From Actinacidiphila epipremni (lineage in GTDB: Bacteria > Actinomycetota > Actinomycetes > Streptomycetales > Streptomycetaceae): a stretch of 64,000 nt of DNA. The DNA is taken from the NCBI RefSeq assembly GCF_012034175.1, contig NZ_JAATEJ010000018.1:62001-126000 (forward strand). The letters are read 5' to 3'. The notes under the pieces are model-generated. The model searched no databases. It was not told where the DNA came from and saw only the letters and a list, made by a program, of their open reading frames with translations. The translations under genes and the position numbers were made by a program. This document shows, piece by piece, positions 24,541-33,687 of this stretch. Numbering within the stretch: position 1 is the first letter of the stretch; every line of letters starts with the position of its first letter.

Positions 24541-26130
24541 TCAGCTGCTGCGGCCGAGCTCCCAGAACTGCGTGGTGGTGGAGGAGTTCAGGGCCCATTC
24601 GGCGCCGGTGATGTCCTTGCGGGCGGCGATGAACTGCTTGCCCTGCCACAGCGGCAGCATCGGCACGTCGTCGGCGATGAGGTCCTGGGCCTTGGTGAAG
24701 TCCGCGACGGTGGAGCCGCGTTCGGCGAGCTTGCGGGTCTTGGGCAGCAGGTCGTCCTGGATGGTGGTGTTGTTGTAGGCGAGGTTGAGGAAGTTGTCCT
24801 TGTCGAAGAACGGCGCGATGTAGTTGTCGGGGTCGGGGAAGTCCGGGAGCCAGCTGAGCGCGAAGACCTGGTAGTCGCGCTGGGACGCCTTCTTCAGGAA
24901 GGTGTTCCACTGCTCGCTCTTGGTGGTGACGGTGAACAGCCCGCTGGCGTTGAGCTGCTGGGCGATCTCCTTGGCCTCGGCCTCGTTCATCGTGCCGCCG
25001 GTGTCGCGGCGGAAGTTGATGGTCAGCGACACCTTGTCGGTGATGCCGGCGGTGTGCAGCAGCTGCTTGGCCTTGGGCACCGACGGGTCGCCGTAGCGGT
25101 TGTAGAAGGAGTTGGTGTGCGAGGTGATGCCCTGCGGGATGACCGAGTACAGCGGGTCCGCGGTGCGCTTGTAGACGTCGCGGGTGATCGCCTGCCGGTC
25201 CAGGATCTGGGCCATCGCGCGCCGGACGGCCAGCGACTTCAGGTCCGGTGAGGCGGTGTTGAGGAACAGGAAGCGGGCCTCGCCGCCGGCCGACTCGGTG
25301 ATCTTGATGTCGGGGTCGGTGCTGCTCTGCAGCGAGCCGATCTGGTCGGGGCTGAGGGTGCGGGCCATCACGTCGATGCCGCCGGACTTCAGGGCGGCCT
25401 GCATGGCGTGGGAGTCGGAGAACAGCTTGAGCTCGACGCCGTTGTTGTTGGTCTTCAGGGTGCCGCTGTAGCGGCCGTTCTTGCTGAAGACGCCGTGCTT
25501 GGCCTGCACGAAGGAGTCCAGCGTGTAGGGGCCGGAGCCGACGAGCTTGAAGCCGTCGTAGGGCTTGTCGGCGGCGTAGACCTTGTGGTCGACGATCGCG
25601 GCGGCCGGGGTGGCGAGCTTGGCCGGGAAGGTGGTGTCGGCGGCCTTGAGGTGGAAGATGACCGTCCTGTCGTCGGGGGCGTCGACGGACTTCACCCCGG
25701 ATATCAGCGACGCGGGACCGGTCGGCCAGTTGATCTTCTGCATGCGGTCGACCGAGAACTTCACGTCCTGCGCGGTCAGCGGGTCGCCGTTGGAGAACTT
25801 CTGGTCGCCGGGCAGCGTGCACTGGTAGGTGAGCACCGTGGCGTCGGTGTAGTGGCACTCCTTGGCCGCGTCGGGGCTCGGGGTGGTGCTGCCGCGCTGG
25901 TAGGTCAGCAGCATCTGGAAGGTGTTGTAGAAGATGTTCCAGGTGGCGCTGTCGTACGAGGTGGCCGGGTCGAGCGGGGCCGGGTTGTCGTCGGTCAGCT
26001 CGATGCTGTCGGTGGTGCCCACGACGATGGCCTTTCCGCCGCCGCCTCCCGCGTCGGTGCTGCCGCACCCGGCGAGCAGGGGCGACATCGCGCCCAGCAG
26101 GGCGGGCAGCACCAGAAGCTTGCGGTTCAT
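24541..26130 (-). CDS. Peptide-type ABC transporter substrate-binding lipoprotein (SBP 1)
   Basis: 529-residue extracytoplasmic solute-binding protein of the OppA/DppA (SBP family 5) type. Signal peptide with lipobox LLAGC, Cys at residue 22, then a Gly run and the mature domain; FSNGDPLTAQDVKFS and the SWLPDFPDPDNYIAPFF region are typical. It lies after oppF in the same direction, 114 bp away with a small hairpin between. It is clearly paralogous to the binding protein at the head of this locus. Confidence 0.93.
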   Translation of the reverse strand: MNRKLLVLPALLGAMSPLLAGCGSTDAGGGGGKAIVVGTTDSIELTDDNPAPLDPATSYDSATWNIFYNTFQMLLTYQRGSTTPSPDAAKECHYTDATVLTYQCTLPGDQKFSNGDPLTAQDVKFSVDRMQKINWPTGPASLISGVKSVDAPDDRTVIFHLKAADTTFPAKLATPAAAIVDHKVYAADKPYDGFKLVGSGPYTLDSFVQAKHGVFSKNGRYSGTLKTNNNGVELKLFSDSHAMQAALKSGGIDVMARTLSPDQIGSLQSSTDPDIKITESAGGEARFLFLNTASPDLKSLAVRRAMAQILDRQAITRDVYKRTADPLYSVIPQGITSHTNSFYNRYGDPSVPKAKQLLHTAGITDKVSLTINFRRDTGGTMNEAEAKEIAQQLNASGLFTVTTKSEQWNTFLKKASQRDYQVFALSWLPDFPDPDNYIAPFFDKDNFLNLAYNNTTIQDDLLPKTRKLAERGSTVADFTKAQDLIADDVPMLPLWQGKQFIAARKDITGAEWALNSSTTTQFWELGRSS

Positions 26131-26219
26131 CGTGGTCGTTCTCCTCTTGCTTCTTGGGGTCGCGCGGGCGTGCGTTGTTCGCAGGCCCCGCGAGTGTGCG
26201 GGCTCCGCGTGATGGGCGG

Positions 26220-26241
26220 CGCCCGCGGGGTCACGCGGGCG
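26220..26241. terminator. 8-bp hairpin after oppF-like gene
   Basis: cgcccgcg (26220-26227) pairs with cgcgggcg (26234-26241). A modest stem just after the stop of the second ATPase gene; it may partly separate it from SBP 1. Confidence 0.4.
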
Positions 26242-26244
26242 TGC

Positions 26245-27600
26245 TCATGCGCCGGTGGAGCTCGGACCGGTCTCACGCAGATGGCAGGCGACCCGGACGT
26301 CGGTGGCCGGAATCAGGCTCAGGATCGGGTCGCGCGGCGCGCTGAACTCCACGACGGCCCGGCCCTGTTCGCTGCGCAACTCCGCGACGCCGCGCCACAG
26401 TGGCTCCTGTGGCTCGGTGTCGGACGCGTCGTCGCGCAACTGCCGGAGATATTCCAGCACGTCCTCGGGGGTGTGCCCGCGCCCGGGTGCAATCTTGGCG
26501 GTACTCAGGCCCGGTTCGGTCAGCGATTCGACGTCGGCGAACAACGCCCGCTCCCGTTCGGCCACTTCGGGGGCGAGTTCCAGCCACCGGTTCTCCAGCA
26601 GCGTCCGCAGGTCCCGGGCCTCCCAGCCGCAGGCGCTCACGGCGACCGGGCAGCGCGGGTGGAAGGAGCAGCCGAGCGGCGGCCGGGCGGCGTCCGGGAT
26701 CTCGCCGCGCGGCAGTTCGCGCGGCACGGCCCGCTCCGGGTCGGGCTCGGGGATCGCGGCGAGCAGCGCCTCGGTGTAGGGGTGCTGCGGGTTGGCGAAG
26801 ACGTCGGCGGTGGGCCCGTACTCCACGATCCGGCCGAGGTACATGATCGCGATGGTGTCGCAGAAGAACTTCGCGCTGGCCAGGTCGTGCGTGACGTAGA
26901 CGTAGGTGAGGTCCAGGTCGCGCTTGAGGTCCAGCATGAGCTGGAGGATCTTGGCGCGGACGCTCATGTCGAGCATGGAGATCGGCTCGTCGGCGACGAG
27001 GAGTTCCGGCTCGGCGATGATGGCGCGGGCCAGCACGGCGCGCTGCTTCTGGCCGCCGGACAGGTCGCCGGGGAATTTGCCGAGGAAGCGCTCGGGCGGG
27101 GTCAGGCCCACGCGCTCCAGTGCGTCGACGACCCGGGCCTCGTACTCGGCGTCGCTGGAGACCAGGTCGTGGATGCGCAAGGGGTGGCCCACGGCGGTGC
27201 GGATGTCCATGGCCGGGTTGAGGGAGGCGTGCGGGTCCTGGAAGACCATCTGCAGCCGGCGGCGCAGCGGGCGCAGCTGGCGCTCGCCGAGGCCGGTGAT
27301 GTCCTGGCCGCGGTAGCGGACGCTGCCGGCGGTGGCGCGGGTCAGGCCGATCAGGGTGCGGCCCAGCGTGGTCTTGCCGGAGCCGGACTCGCCGACCAGG
27401 CCGAGTACCTCGCCCTTGCGCAGGGTGAGGTCGATGCCGTCGACGGCGCGGACGGCGCCGGCGGTGCGGCCGGTGAAGCGGCCGAGCAGGTTGCCGCGCA
27501 GGCCGAAGTGGACCTCCAGGCCGGTGGCCTCGACGAGCGGTTCACCGGAGGGGGTGGGGGCCGGCTCGCCGGACGGGTCGGTGTCAGGCTTCGTCAGCAA
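26245..27600 (-). CDS. Oligopeptide ABC transporter ATPase (OppF-like)
   Basis: 451-residue nucleotide-binding subunit. Walker A GESGSGKTT near residue 72, ABC signature LSGGQKQR, Walker B LLVADEP and the H-loop THD are intact. The C-terminal oligopeptide extension has the cysteine motif GCSFHPRCPVAVSAC. A further ~90 residues after that motif are unusual in length for OppF. The apparent start is TTG at 27600, overlapping the upstream ATPase gene by 17 bp, with aggag in front. Confidence 0.92.
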   Translation of the reverse strand: MLTKPDTDPSGEPAPTPSGEPLVEATGLEVHFGLRGNLLGRFTGRTAGAVRAVDGIDLTLRKGEVLGLVGESGSGKTTLGRTLIGLTRATAGSVRYRGQDITGLGERQLRPLRRRLQMVFQDPHASLNPAMDIRTAVGHPLRIHDLVSSDAEYEARVVDALERVGLTPPERFLGKFPGDLSGGQKQRAVLARAIIAEPELLVADEPISMLDMSVRAKILQLMLDLKRDLDLTYVYVTHDLASAKFFCDTIAIMYLGRIVEYGPTADVFANPQHPYTEALLAAIPEPDPERAVPRELPRGEIPDAARPPLGCSFHPRCPVAVSACGWEARDLRTLLENRWLELAPEVAERERALFADVESLTEPGLSTAKIAPGRGHTPEDVLEYLRQLRDDASDTEPQEPLWRGVAELRSEQGRAVVEFSAPRDPILSLIPATDVRVACHLRETGPSSTGA

Positions 27601-28645
27601 CGCTGATCTCCTCTACGGCGTGGAGCGGTTCGCGCCCGTCCGGCCCGAACTCCTCGACGAGGGACGGGTCGGCGGGCAGCGCCTGCTGCCAGCAGGCGCT
27701 GGTGACGCCGGTGGGCAGCAGGACCTCGGGCGGCTCGATCTCGGCGCAGCCGCGCATGGCGACCGGGCAGCGCGGGTGGAAGCGGCAGCCCCGGGGGGGT
27801 TCGACGAGGTCCGGCGGGCTGCCGGGGATGAAGTGCAGCCCGGTGGTGGCCAGCGAGATGGTCGAGCGCAGCAGCTCCCGGGTGTAGGGGTGCTGGGGGT
27901 TGGCGAACACCTCGCGGGCGTCGCCCTGCTCGACGATGTGCCCGGCGTACATCACGGCGACCCGGTCGCACGCCTCGGCGACGATGCCGAGGTTGTGGGT
28001 GATGAGCACGAGCGAGGTGTCGAAGTTCTTGCGCAGGTCGGCGAGGATCTTGATGATCTGCGCCTCGACCAGCACGTCCAGGGCGGTGGTGGGTTCGTCG
28101 GCGACGATGAAGGCGGGGCGCAGCACGAGGGCGAGGGCGATCATGATGCGCTGCCGCATGCCGCCGGAGAACTCGTGCGGGTAGCTGGTGTAGCGGCTCT
28201 CGGGGATGCCCATGCCGCGCAGCGCCTCCAGGGCGCGGGCGCGGATCTCCTTCTTGGGCAGGCCCTTGTGGTGGGCGCGCAGCGCTTCCTCGAAGTGCTG
28301 GGAGATCCGCATGAGCGGGTTGAGCCGGGTCATCGGCTCCTGGAAGATCAGGCCGAGGTCGGGGCCGCGCAGCTTCTGCAGTTCCCTGGCGGGCAGGCCG
28401 ACGAGGTTGCGGCCGGCGCCGCCGGGGCTGCGCAGCACGACCTCGCCGTCGGTGGCGGCGGCCGGCGGGGTCAGGCCGAGGACGCCGCGGCCGAGGGTGG
28501 ACTTGCCGCAGCCGGACTCGCCGACCAGGCCGAGGGTCTCGCCGGGCCGTACGTCGAAGCTGACGCCGTCCACGGCGCGTACCGGGCCGCGGTCGGTGCC
28601 GTACCAGACGCGCAGGTCGCGGACGGACAGGACGGGTTCGGTCAC
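27584..28645 (-). CDS. Oligopeptide ABC transporter ATPase (OppD-like)
   Basis: 353-residue ATPase. Walker A GESGCGKST, Q-loop FQEPMTRLNP, signature FSGGMRQR, Walker B IVADEPTTALD, and the C-terminal cysteine motif GCRFHPRCPVAMRGC. GTG at 28645 overlaps the permease stop (GTGA), indicating translational coupling. It forms the heterodimeric ATPase with the next gene. Confidence 0.93.
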   Translation of the reverse strand: MTEPVLSVRDLRVWYGTDRGPVRAVDGVSFDVRPGETLGLVGESGCGKSTLGRGVLGLTPPAAATDGEVVLRSPGGAGRNLVGLPARELQKLRGPDLGLIFQEPMTRLNPLMRISQHFEEALRAHHKGLPKKEIRARALEALRGMGIPESRYTSYPHEFSGGMRQRIMIALALVLRPAFIVADEPTTALDVLVEAQIIKILADLRKNFDTSLVLITHNLGIVAEACDRVAVMYAGHIVEQGDAREVFANPQHPYTRELLRSTISLATTGLHFIPGSPPDLVEPPRGCRFHPRCPVAMRGCAEIEPPEVLLPTGVTSACWQQALPADPSLVEEFGPDGREPLHAVEEISVADEA

Positions 28646-29709
28646 TTGACGGCCTCGCCTTCGGTGGCGCCGGGGGCCTCGGGCAGCGCGGAGGCGGTGA
28701 CGGTGCGGCGCCGGGTGTGGTCGGGGAGCAGCACCTTGCCGAGCCTGCGGCGGCGCATGGTCGGGTTGAGCACGTCGTTGAGGCCCTCGCCGAGCAGGGT
28801 GAAGCCGAGGATGGCGATGACCATGGCCAGGCCCGGGTAGAGGGTGGTCCACCACATGCCGGCGTTGACGTCGTCGATGGCGCGTTCCAGGTCGTAGCCC
28901 CATTCGGCGGCTTCGGTGGGCTGGATGCCCAGGCCCAGGAAGCCGAGCCCGGCCAGGGTGCCGATGGCGTCGGCGGCGTTCATGGTGGTGATGACCGGTA
29001 CGGACTGGATGACGTTGCCGAACAGGTACTTGCGGATGACGACGGAGGGCTTGGCGCCCATGGCGCGGGCGGCCTCGACGAAGGTGGCCTCGCGGGCGGA
29101 CAGGGCCGAGGCGCGGACCACCCGGTAGTACTGGGGGATGTAGACCACGGTGATGGACAGGGCCGCGGTGACGACGCCGCCGCCGGAGACGCCGGAGAAG
29201 ACGAAGCCGGCGACGATGGCCAGCAGCAGGTAGGGGAAGGCGAACAGGGCGTCCATGACCAGCACCAGGATGCGGTCGAGCCAGCCGCCGAAGTAGCCGG
29301 AGACCAGGCCGAGCAGCACGCCGAGGATGAGGGAGAAGATGACCGCGAGGACCATCACCTCCAGGGCGGTGCGGGCGCCGTAGATGGTGCGGGAGAGCAC
29401 GTCGAGGCTCTGCACGGTGGTGCCGAACCAGTGGTCGCCGTCGGGTGAGCCCTGCTTGGGGAAGTTGGTGCCGCCGGCCCGGTAGGTGTCGAAGCTGTAG
29501 GGCGCGATGAGCGGTGCGAACACCGCGGTGATCACGAACAGCGCGGTGATGACGGCGCCGGTCCACAGCATGAACTTCGGTACGCCGTGGGCCTCGCGGA
29601 CCGCGGTGGTGATGCGGCGCAGGCCGCCGAAGCGGGAGGACGCGGCGGTGCCGGCCGCGGGGGTCGCGTCGGGCTCGATGGGCCCGGTGGGCAGGGTCGT
29701 CGTGGCCAT
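28642..29709 (-). CDS. Peptide ABC transporter permease (OppC/DppC-like)
   Basis: 355-residue inner-membrane subunit with about six helices. The EAA loop reads EAARAMGAKPSVVIRKYLF. The N-terminal ~45 residues are cytoplasmic and Ala/Thr-rich. The start overlaps the previous permease stop by one base (TGATG). Confidence 0.92.
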   Translation of the reverse strand: MATTTLPTGPIEPDATPAAGTAASSRFGGLRRITTAVREAHGVPKFMLWTGAVITALFVITAVFAPLIAPYSFDTYRAGGTNFPKQGSPDGDHWFGTTVQSLDVLSRTIYGARTALEVMVLAVIFSLILGVLLGLVSGYFGGWLDRILVLVMDALFAFPYLLLAIVAGFVFSGVSGGGVVTAALSITVVYIPQYYRVVRASALSAREATFVEAARAMGAKPSVVIRKYLFGNVIQSVPVITTMNAADAIGTLAGLGFLGLGIQPTEAAEWGYDLERAIDDVNAGMWWTTLYPGLAMVIAILGFTLLGEGLNDVLNPTMRRRRLGKVLLPDHTRRRTVTASALPEAPGATEGEAVK

Positions 29710-30728
29710 CAGTAGCGCACCCTCGGGTCGATCAGCGCGTTGACGAAGTCGATCAGCAGGCTGATCACGACGACGACGAGGGCGAAGACGGTGACGATGC
29801 CCTGGACGGCGACGTAGTCGCGCTGGTTGATGTAGTCGATCAACTGGCGGCCGATGCCGGGCCAGTTGAAGATCTTCTCGGTCAGGACGGCGCCGCCGAG
29901 CAGCATGGCGACCTGCAGGCCCAGCACGGTGATCACCGGGACCAGGGCGTTGCGGAAGCCGTGCCGGGCGACGACATGGCGTTCGCGGACGCCGCGGGCG
30001 CGGGCGGCCTCGATGTAGTCGCCCTGGAGCGACTGGATGAGGTTGATGCGGATCATCCGGATGAAGACGCCGACGATGAGCAGGCCGAGGGCGATGGACG
30101 GCAGCAGCAGGTGCTGGAGGATGTCGGTGACCGCGTCCCAGTCGCCGTCCAGTGCCGCGTCGACGATGAGGATGTGCGTCTGGGTGGGCACGTTGAGCTG
30201 GATGAGCGGTGAGGCCTGGCCCGAGGTGGTGCCGAACGCGAGCATGAGCAGCGGGGCGGTGACGAAGACCGGGGAGGCGTAGCTGATGGTGCTGGCCAGC
30301 CGGCTGAGGACGTCGACGGGGCGGTCGCGGTAGCGGCCGGCGAGCAGCCCGACGGGGATGCCGATGACCGCGGCGAAGACCAGCGCGCCGGCGGTCAGGG
30401 TGAGGGTGGCGCCGCCGTTCTCGATGATGATGTCGCGCACGCTGCGGCGGTCGGAGAAGGTGGTGCCGAAGTTCAGCGTGACGACGGACTTCAGGTAGTC
30501 CCAGAACTGCTGGTACAGCGGGGCGTCGAAGCCCGCCGCGTGCCGCCGTGCGGCCAGTTCCGTGGCGTTGAGCTTGCCGCCCTGGGAGGAGGAGATGGGG
30601 TCGCCTGGCGCCACCCGCATCATGACGAAGACCAGGATCAGCAGGATCAGGACCATGGGCACGGCCAGCGCGATCCGGGTGAGGATGTAGCGGCGCAGCG
30701 AGCCCGACTGCTTGCTCGTGTTGCTCAT
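29709..30728 (-). CDS. Peptide ABC transporter permease (OppB/DppB-like)
   Basis: 339-residue inner-membrane subunit with about six helices and the EAA loop EAARARGVRERHVVARHGF; the conserved RVAPGDP segment of OppB follows the first helix. It is the first permease of the transporter, preceded by a long hairpin that separates it from the binding protein. Confidence 0.93.
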   Translation of the reverse strand: MSNTSKQSGSLRRYILTRIALAVPMVLILLILVFVMMRVAPGDPISSSQGGKLNATELAARRHAAGFDAPLYQQFWDYLKSVVTLNFGTTFSDRRSVRDIIIENGGATLTLTAGALVFAAVIGIPVGLLAGRYRDRPVDVLSRLASTISYASPVFVTAPLLMLAFGTTSGQASPLIQLNVPTQTHILIVDAALDGDWDAVTDILQHLLLPSIALGLLIVGVFIRMIRINLIQSLQGDYIEAARARGVRERHVVARHGFRNALVPVITVLGLQVAMLLGGAVLTEKIFNWPGIGRQLIDYINQRDYVAVQGIVTVFALVVVVISLLIDFVNALIDPRVRY

Positions 30729-30806
30729 GCGGTGACTTTCCGGTGGCTGCCGGGTGGGGGCCCGGACCGTGGACGACGGGGGCGCGGCGGGGGGTGCCGT
30801 GTGCCG

Positions 30807-30846
30807 GGCCGGCCCGCGGGGCAGGTCACTGCTCCGCGGGCCGGCC
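30807..30846. terminator. Long 18-pair hairpin between SBP 2 and oppB-like gene
   Basis: ggccggcccgcgg (30807-30819) pairs with 30834-30846; inside it gcag/ctgc close a gtca tetraloop with one G-T pair between. It sits just after the SBP stop. Such hairpins often give the binding protein more mRNA than the membrane subunits through partial termination or 3'-end protection. Confidence 0.75.
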
Positions 30847-30851
30847 GCCGG

Positions 30852-32429
30852 TCACTTGGTGCCGAGTTCGTAGAACCGGAACATCGTCGGGTCGAGTGCC
30901 TTGTCGGCGCCCGTGACGCCGTCGCGGATCACGACGGTCTGCTTGCCCTGCCACAGCGGGATGATCGGGACGTCCTCGGCCACGATCTTCTGGATGTCGG
31001 CGAAGGCCTGGTCGCGCACGGTCTTGTCGTCGGTGCCCTGCTCCTTGGAGAGCAGGTCCAGGATCTGCGGGTTGACGTAGCCGGTGCCCAGGAAGGGCTC
31101 CTTGGTCAGGAACGGGGCGACGTCGTTGTCGGGGTCCGGCAGGTCCGGGTACCAGCCGATCATGTACGAGGCGTACGTGTCGGACTTCTCGTCCTTCTGG
31201 TACTGCTGCCACTCGGTGTTGCTGAGGTTGACCTTGAACAGGCCGGTGGCCTCCAGCTGCCGCTTGATCGTGGTGGCCTCGTCGGCGGACGCGGCACCGT
31301 AGTGGCTGGGCGTCCAGGCGTAGGCGAGCGTCACCGGGGTCGTGATGCCGGCGGCGTCGAGCAGCGCCTTGGCCTTGGCGGTGTCGGGGGCGCCGTACTT
31401 GTCCTTGAAGGCCTCGGTGTGGCCCTCGATGCCGTTGCCGACCATGGAGTACAGCGGCGCGACGGTGTTGTCGTACGCCTCCTTGGCGATGCCCGCGCGG
31501 TCGATGACCTGGGCGACGGCCTGCCGGACGGCCTTCTGGTCGGCCGGCTTGACCTTGGCGTCGAAGACCATGTAGCGCTTCTCGGTGCCGGTGCCTTCGA
31601 GCACCTGGACGCCGGAGGTCTTCTTCAGGTCCTCGGTGTCGGTGGGCGACAGGCTGCGGAAGGCGGCGGTCACGGTGCCGTCCTTGACGGCCTGCTTGAG
31701 CGCGGACGCCTCGGAGAAGTACTGCAGGACGACCTGGCTGTTGTTGAGCTTGTTGGTGCCCTTGTACTTGGCGTTGGCCTTGAGCGAGGCCTGCTGCTTG
31801 GCCGTGTACTTGTCGAGGGTGTACGGGCCGGAGCCGACGACGGCGGAGCCGTCGAGGAGCTTGTCGGCCGGGAAGACCTTCTCGTCGACGATCGCGCCGG
31901 CGTCGGTGGCGAGCACCGAGGGGAAGGTCGAGTCGGGGTTCTTCAGGTGGAAGACGACCTGGTCGGCCCCGGTGGTCGTGGTGCTGTCCAGGTTGGCCAG
32001 CAGGCTCGACGGGCCGTTGGGGGCGGCGATCTTCAGCATCCGGTCGAAGGTGAACTTCACGGACGTCGCGGTGAGCGGGTCGCCGTTGGAGAACACCAGG
32101 CCGGGCTGCAGCTGGCAGGAGTACGTCTTGGGGTCGGTGAAGGAGCAGCTCTTGGCCGCGTCCGGGGCCGGGGTGGTGGCGCCGGTCGGGAAGTGCATGA
32201 CCTTCTGGTAGACGCTGTCGATGATCTCCCAGGAGCCGTAGTCGTACGCTCCCGCGGGGTCCAGCGAGGACACCGAATCGGTGGTGCCGACGATCACGGC
32301 ACCCTTGCCGCCACCGTTGCCACCGCCGCCATTGCCGGACGAATTATCCTTTTTGCCACCGCACGCTGCGGCACCGACGGCCAGGAAGGCCACGGCTGCT
32401 GCGGCGACGACACGCTTGTTTCGTGACAT
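30852..32429 (-). CDS. Peptide-type ABC transporter substrate-binding lipoprotein (SBP 2)
   Basis: 525-residue SBP family 5 lipoprotein. MSRNKRVVAA signal peptide, lipidated Cys23 in GAAACGG, a Gly/Asn-rich spacer, then VGTTDSVSSLDPAG and FSNGDPLTATSVKFTFDRM. Start 32429 has aagggg upstream and excludes 25 residues without signal-peptide character. It is the first gene of the transporter operon. Shared segments (GTTDS, DAAK, FSNGDPLTA) make it a paralogue of SBP 1. Confidence 0.94.
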   Translation of the reverse strand: MSRNKRVVAAAAVAFLAVGAAACGGKKDNSSGNGGGGNGGGKGAVIVGTTDSVSSLDPAGAYDYGSWEIIDSVYQKVMHFPTGATTPAPDAAKSCSFTDPKTYSCQLQPGLVFSNGDPLTATSVKFTFDRMLKIAAPNGPSSLLANLDSTTTTGADQVVFHLKNPDSTFPSVLATDAGAIVDEKVFPADKLLDGSAVVGSGPYTLDKYTAKQQASLKANAKYKGTNKLNNSQVVLQYFSEASALKQAVKDGTVTAAFRSLSPTDTEDLKKTSGVQVLEGTGTEKRYMVFDAKVKPADQKAVRQAVAQVIDRAGIAKEAYDNTVAPLYSMVGNGIEGHTEAFKDKYGAPDTAKAKALLDAAGITTPVTLAYAWTPSHYGAASADEATTIKRQLEATGLFKVNLSNTEWQQYQKDEKSDTYASYMIGWYPDLPDPDNDVAPFLTKEPFLGTGYVNPQILDLLSKEQGTDDKTVRDQAFADIQKIVAEDVPIIPLWQGKQTVVIRDGVTGADKALDPTMFRFYELGTK

Positions 32430-32744
32430 CCAGTGAATCCCCTTGCTCACATGCCGGAAGGTTGAGTCGGCATCGACCGCCACGGACACTAGCGGGATGG
32501 GCATCTCTCACTGGGACACGGAGTGATTGAGGGGGCATTACATACCGGTAACAGGACGTTCACCTCCGATATGCGAACGTGCGGGCTATCGATACACGGA
32601 GCGACAAACGGGACACTTCGCCCGGGTAAAGAACCGATAAGCGAAATCTCATCCAGCCGGGCGACCGGCTGTCGAGGACGCGTCGTGTGACAATCATCAC
32701 ACCGCGCGGATTCCACTTCGTGAGATTTTATTCAGCCTTCACCT
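32430..32744 (-). promoter_or_regulatory. 315-bp leader/promoter region of the peptide transporter
   Basis: No credible gene lies here; the region is visibly less GC-rich than its surroundings. On the minus strand a TATGTAAT stretch (revcomp around 32539-32546) is a possible -10. The distal end holds a CRP-like palindrome (listed separately) and a short stem cttcac/gtgaag (32738-32754) at the HAD gene stop. Confidence 0.5.
32685..32702. promoter_or_regulatory. CRP-like palindrome gtgtga-N6-tcacac
   Basis: The 18 bases gtgtgacaatcatcacac form a perfect 6+6 inverted repeat and match the CRP/FNR-class consensus TGTGA-N6-TCACA exactly. It lies about 256 bp upstream of the SBP 2 start and 43 bp past the HAD gene stop. 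Streptomyces has a Crp homologue with a similar but looser site. Confidence 0.5.
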
Positions 32745-33461
32745 TCAGTGAAGATCCGCGTTCACAGAGCGCCTGACCAGCGAGCGCAGGAAGGGCACGT
32801 CCACCCCGTCGAGCGAGCGCACGACGGTGCGCCGGGGGGCGGGCGGGATGGTCACGAGCGACGGCACCGCGACCACATGGCAGCCGGCCGCCTCGCCGGA
32901 GGCGACCCCGGTCAGGGTGTCCTCGACGACGACGCAGCGAGCCGGGTCGGCGCCGAGCCGGGCCGCCGCCGTCAGATACGGGTCCGGGTGCGGCTTGGTG
33001 CGGGCGATCTCATCACCTGCCAGGGTGAAGGAGAAGTTCTCGGCGCCCAGGGTGCGCAGCATCGCGTCGATCGTGCGCCGGTGCGAGGCGGACACCAGCG
33101 CGGTGGGCACCCCGTGCGCCGCGAGCTCGGTCAGCAGCCGCCGGGCGCCGGGCATCAGCGGGGCGCCGCGCTCGATCAGCTCCTCGAAGCGGGTGTCGAT
33201 CGCGACCATCAGCTCGGCGAGCGTCGCCGTGGTGCCGGTGACCTCCATCAGATGGGTGACGCTGCGGGCCATCGGGCCGCCCACCACGACCTCCTTGTGC
33301 ACCTCGTCGAGCACATGCCCGAGGTCGGCGAACACCCCCGTCTCGGCCGCCCACCAGATGCCCTCGGTGTCCACGAGGGTGCCGTCCATGTCCAGCAGTA
33401 CGGCCTGGAGGTCCTGGCCGTGCCCCGTGAGGGTGGCGACGACGGGGATGCTGCTGGTCAT
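32745..33461 (-). CDS. HAD-family phosphatase (beta-phosphoglucomutase-like)
   Basis: 238-residue haloacid-dehalogenase-fold hydrolase with a helical cap. Motif I LLDMDGTLVD holds the nucleophile Asp and acid/base Asp; motif II is LVSAS; motif III lysine lies in ARTKPHPDPY; motif IV is VVEDTLTG. MTSSIPVV at 33461 with aggag upstream is chosen over a longer arginine-rich frame. The substrate, a small phosphorylated metabolite, is unknown. Confidence 0.9.
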   Translation of the reverse strand: MTSSIPVVATLTGHGQDLQAVLLDMDGTLVDTEGIWWAAETGVFADLGHVLDEVHKEVVVGGPMARSVTHLMEVTGTTATLAELMVAIDTRFEELIERGAPLMPGARRLLTELAAHGVPTALVSASHRRTIDAMLRTLGAENFSFTLAGDEIARTKPHPDPYLTAAARLGADPARCVVVEDTLTGVASGEAAGCHVVAVPSLVTIPPAPRRTVVRSLDGVDVPFLRSLVRRSVNADLH

Positions 33462-33687
33462 AGGCTCACTCCTCGGCCCGGTGCGGACCCGGGCGCGGGA
33501 CCGGCCGTCGGGCCGGTGCCGGCGCGCCCCCTCCCAGGGGGCACAAAGGCCGGTCGCCGCGTCCCGGGATCGGGAAGGGCAACCGGCCTCTGCCGGACCC
33601 ACCAGTCTACGTCGCCTCTCCGGGACACGCCCGGAAGGGCCGCCGGGGGTGCGCTGCCGAGGGGTGCGCCGCCCTGCGCCGCCGGCG

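Noticed and set aside
32489..32716. 75-codon minus-strand frame in the transporter leader
   Set aside because: Cysteine-rich random-looking sequence, no ribosome site, overlaps the putative promoter and CRP-like site.
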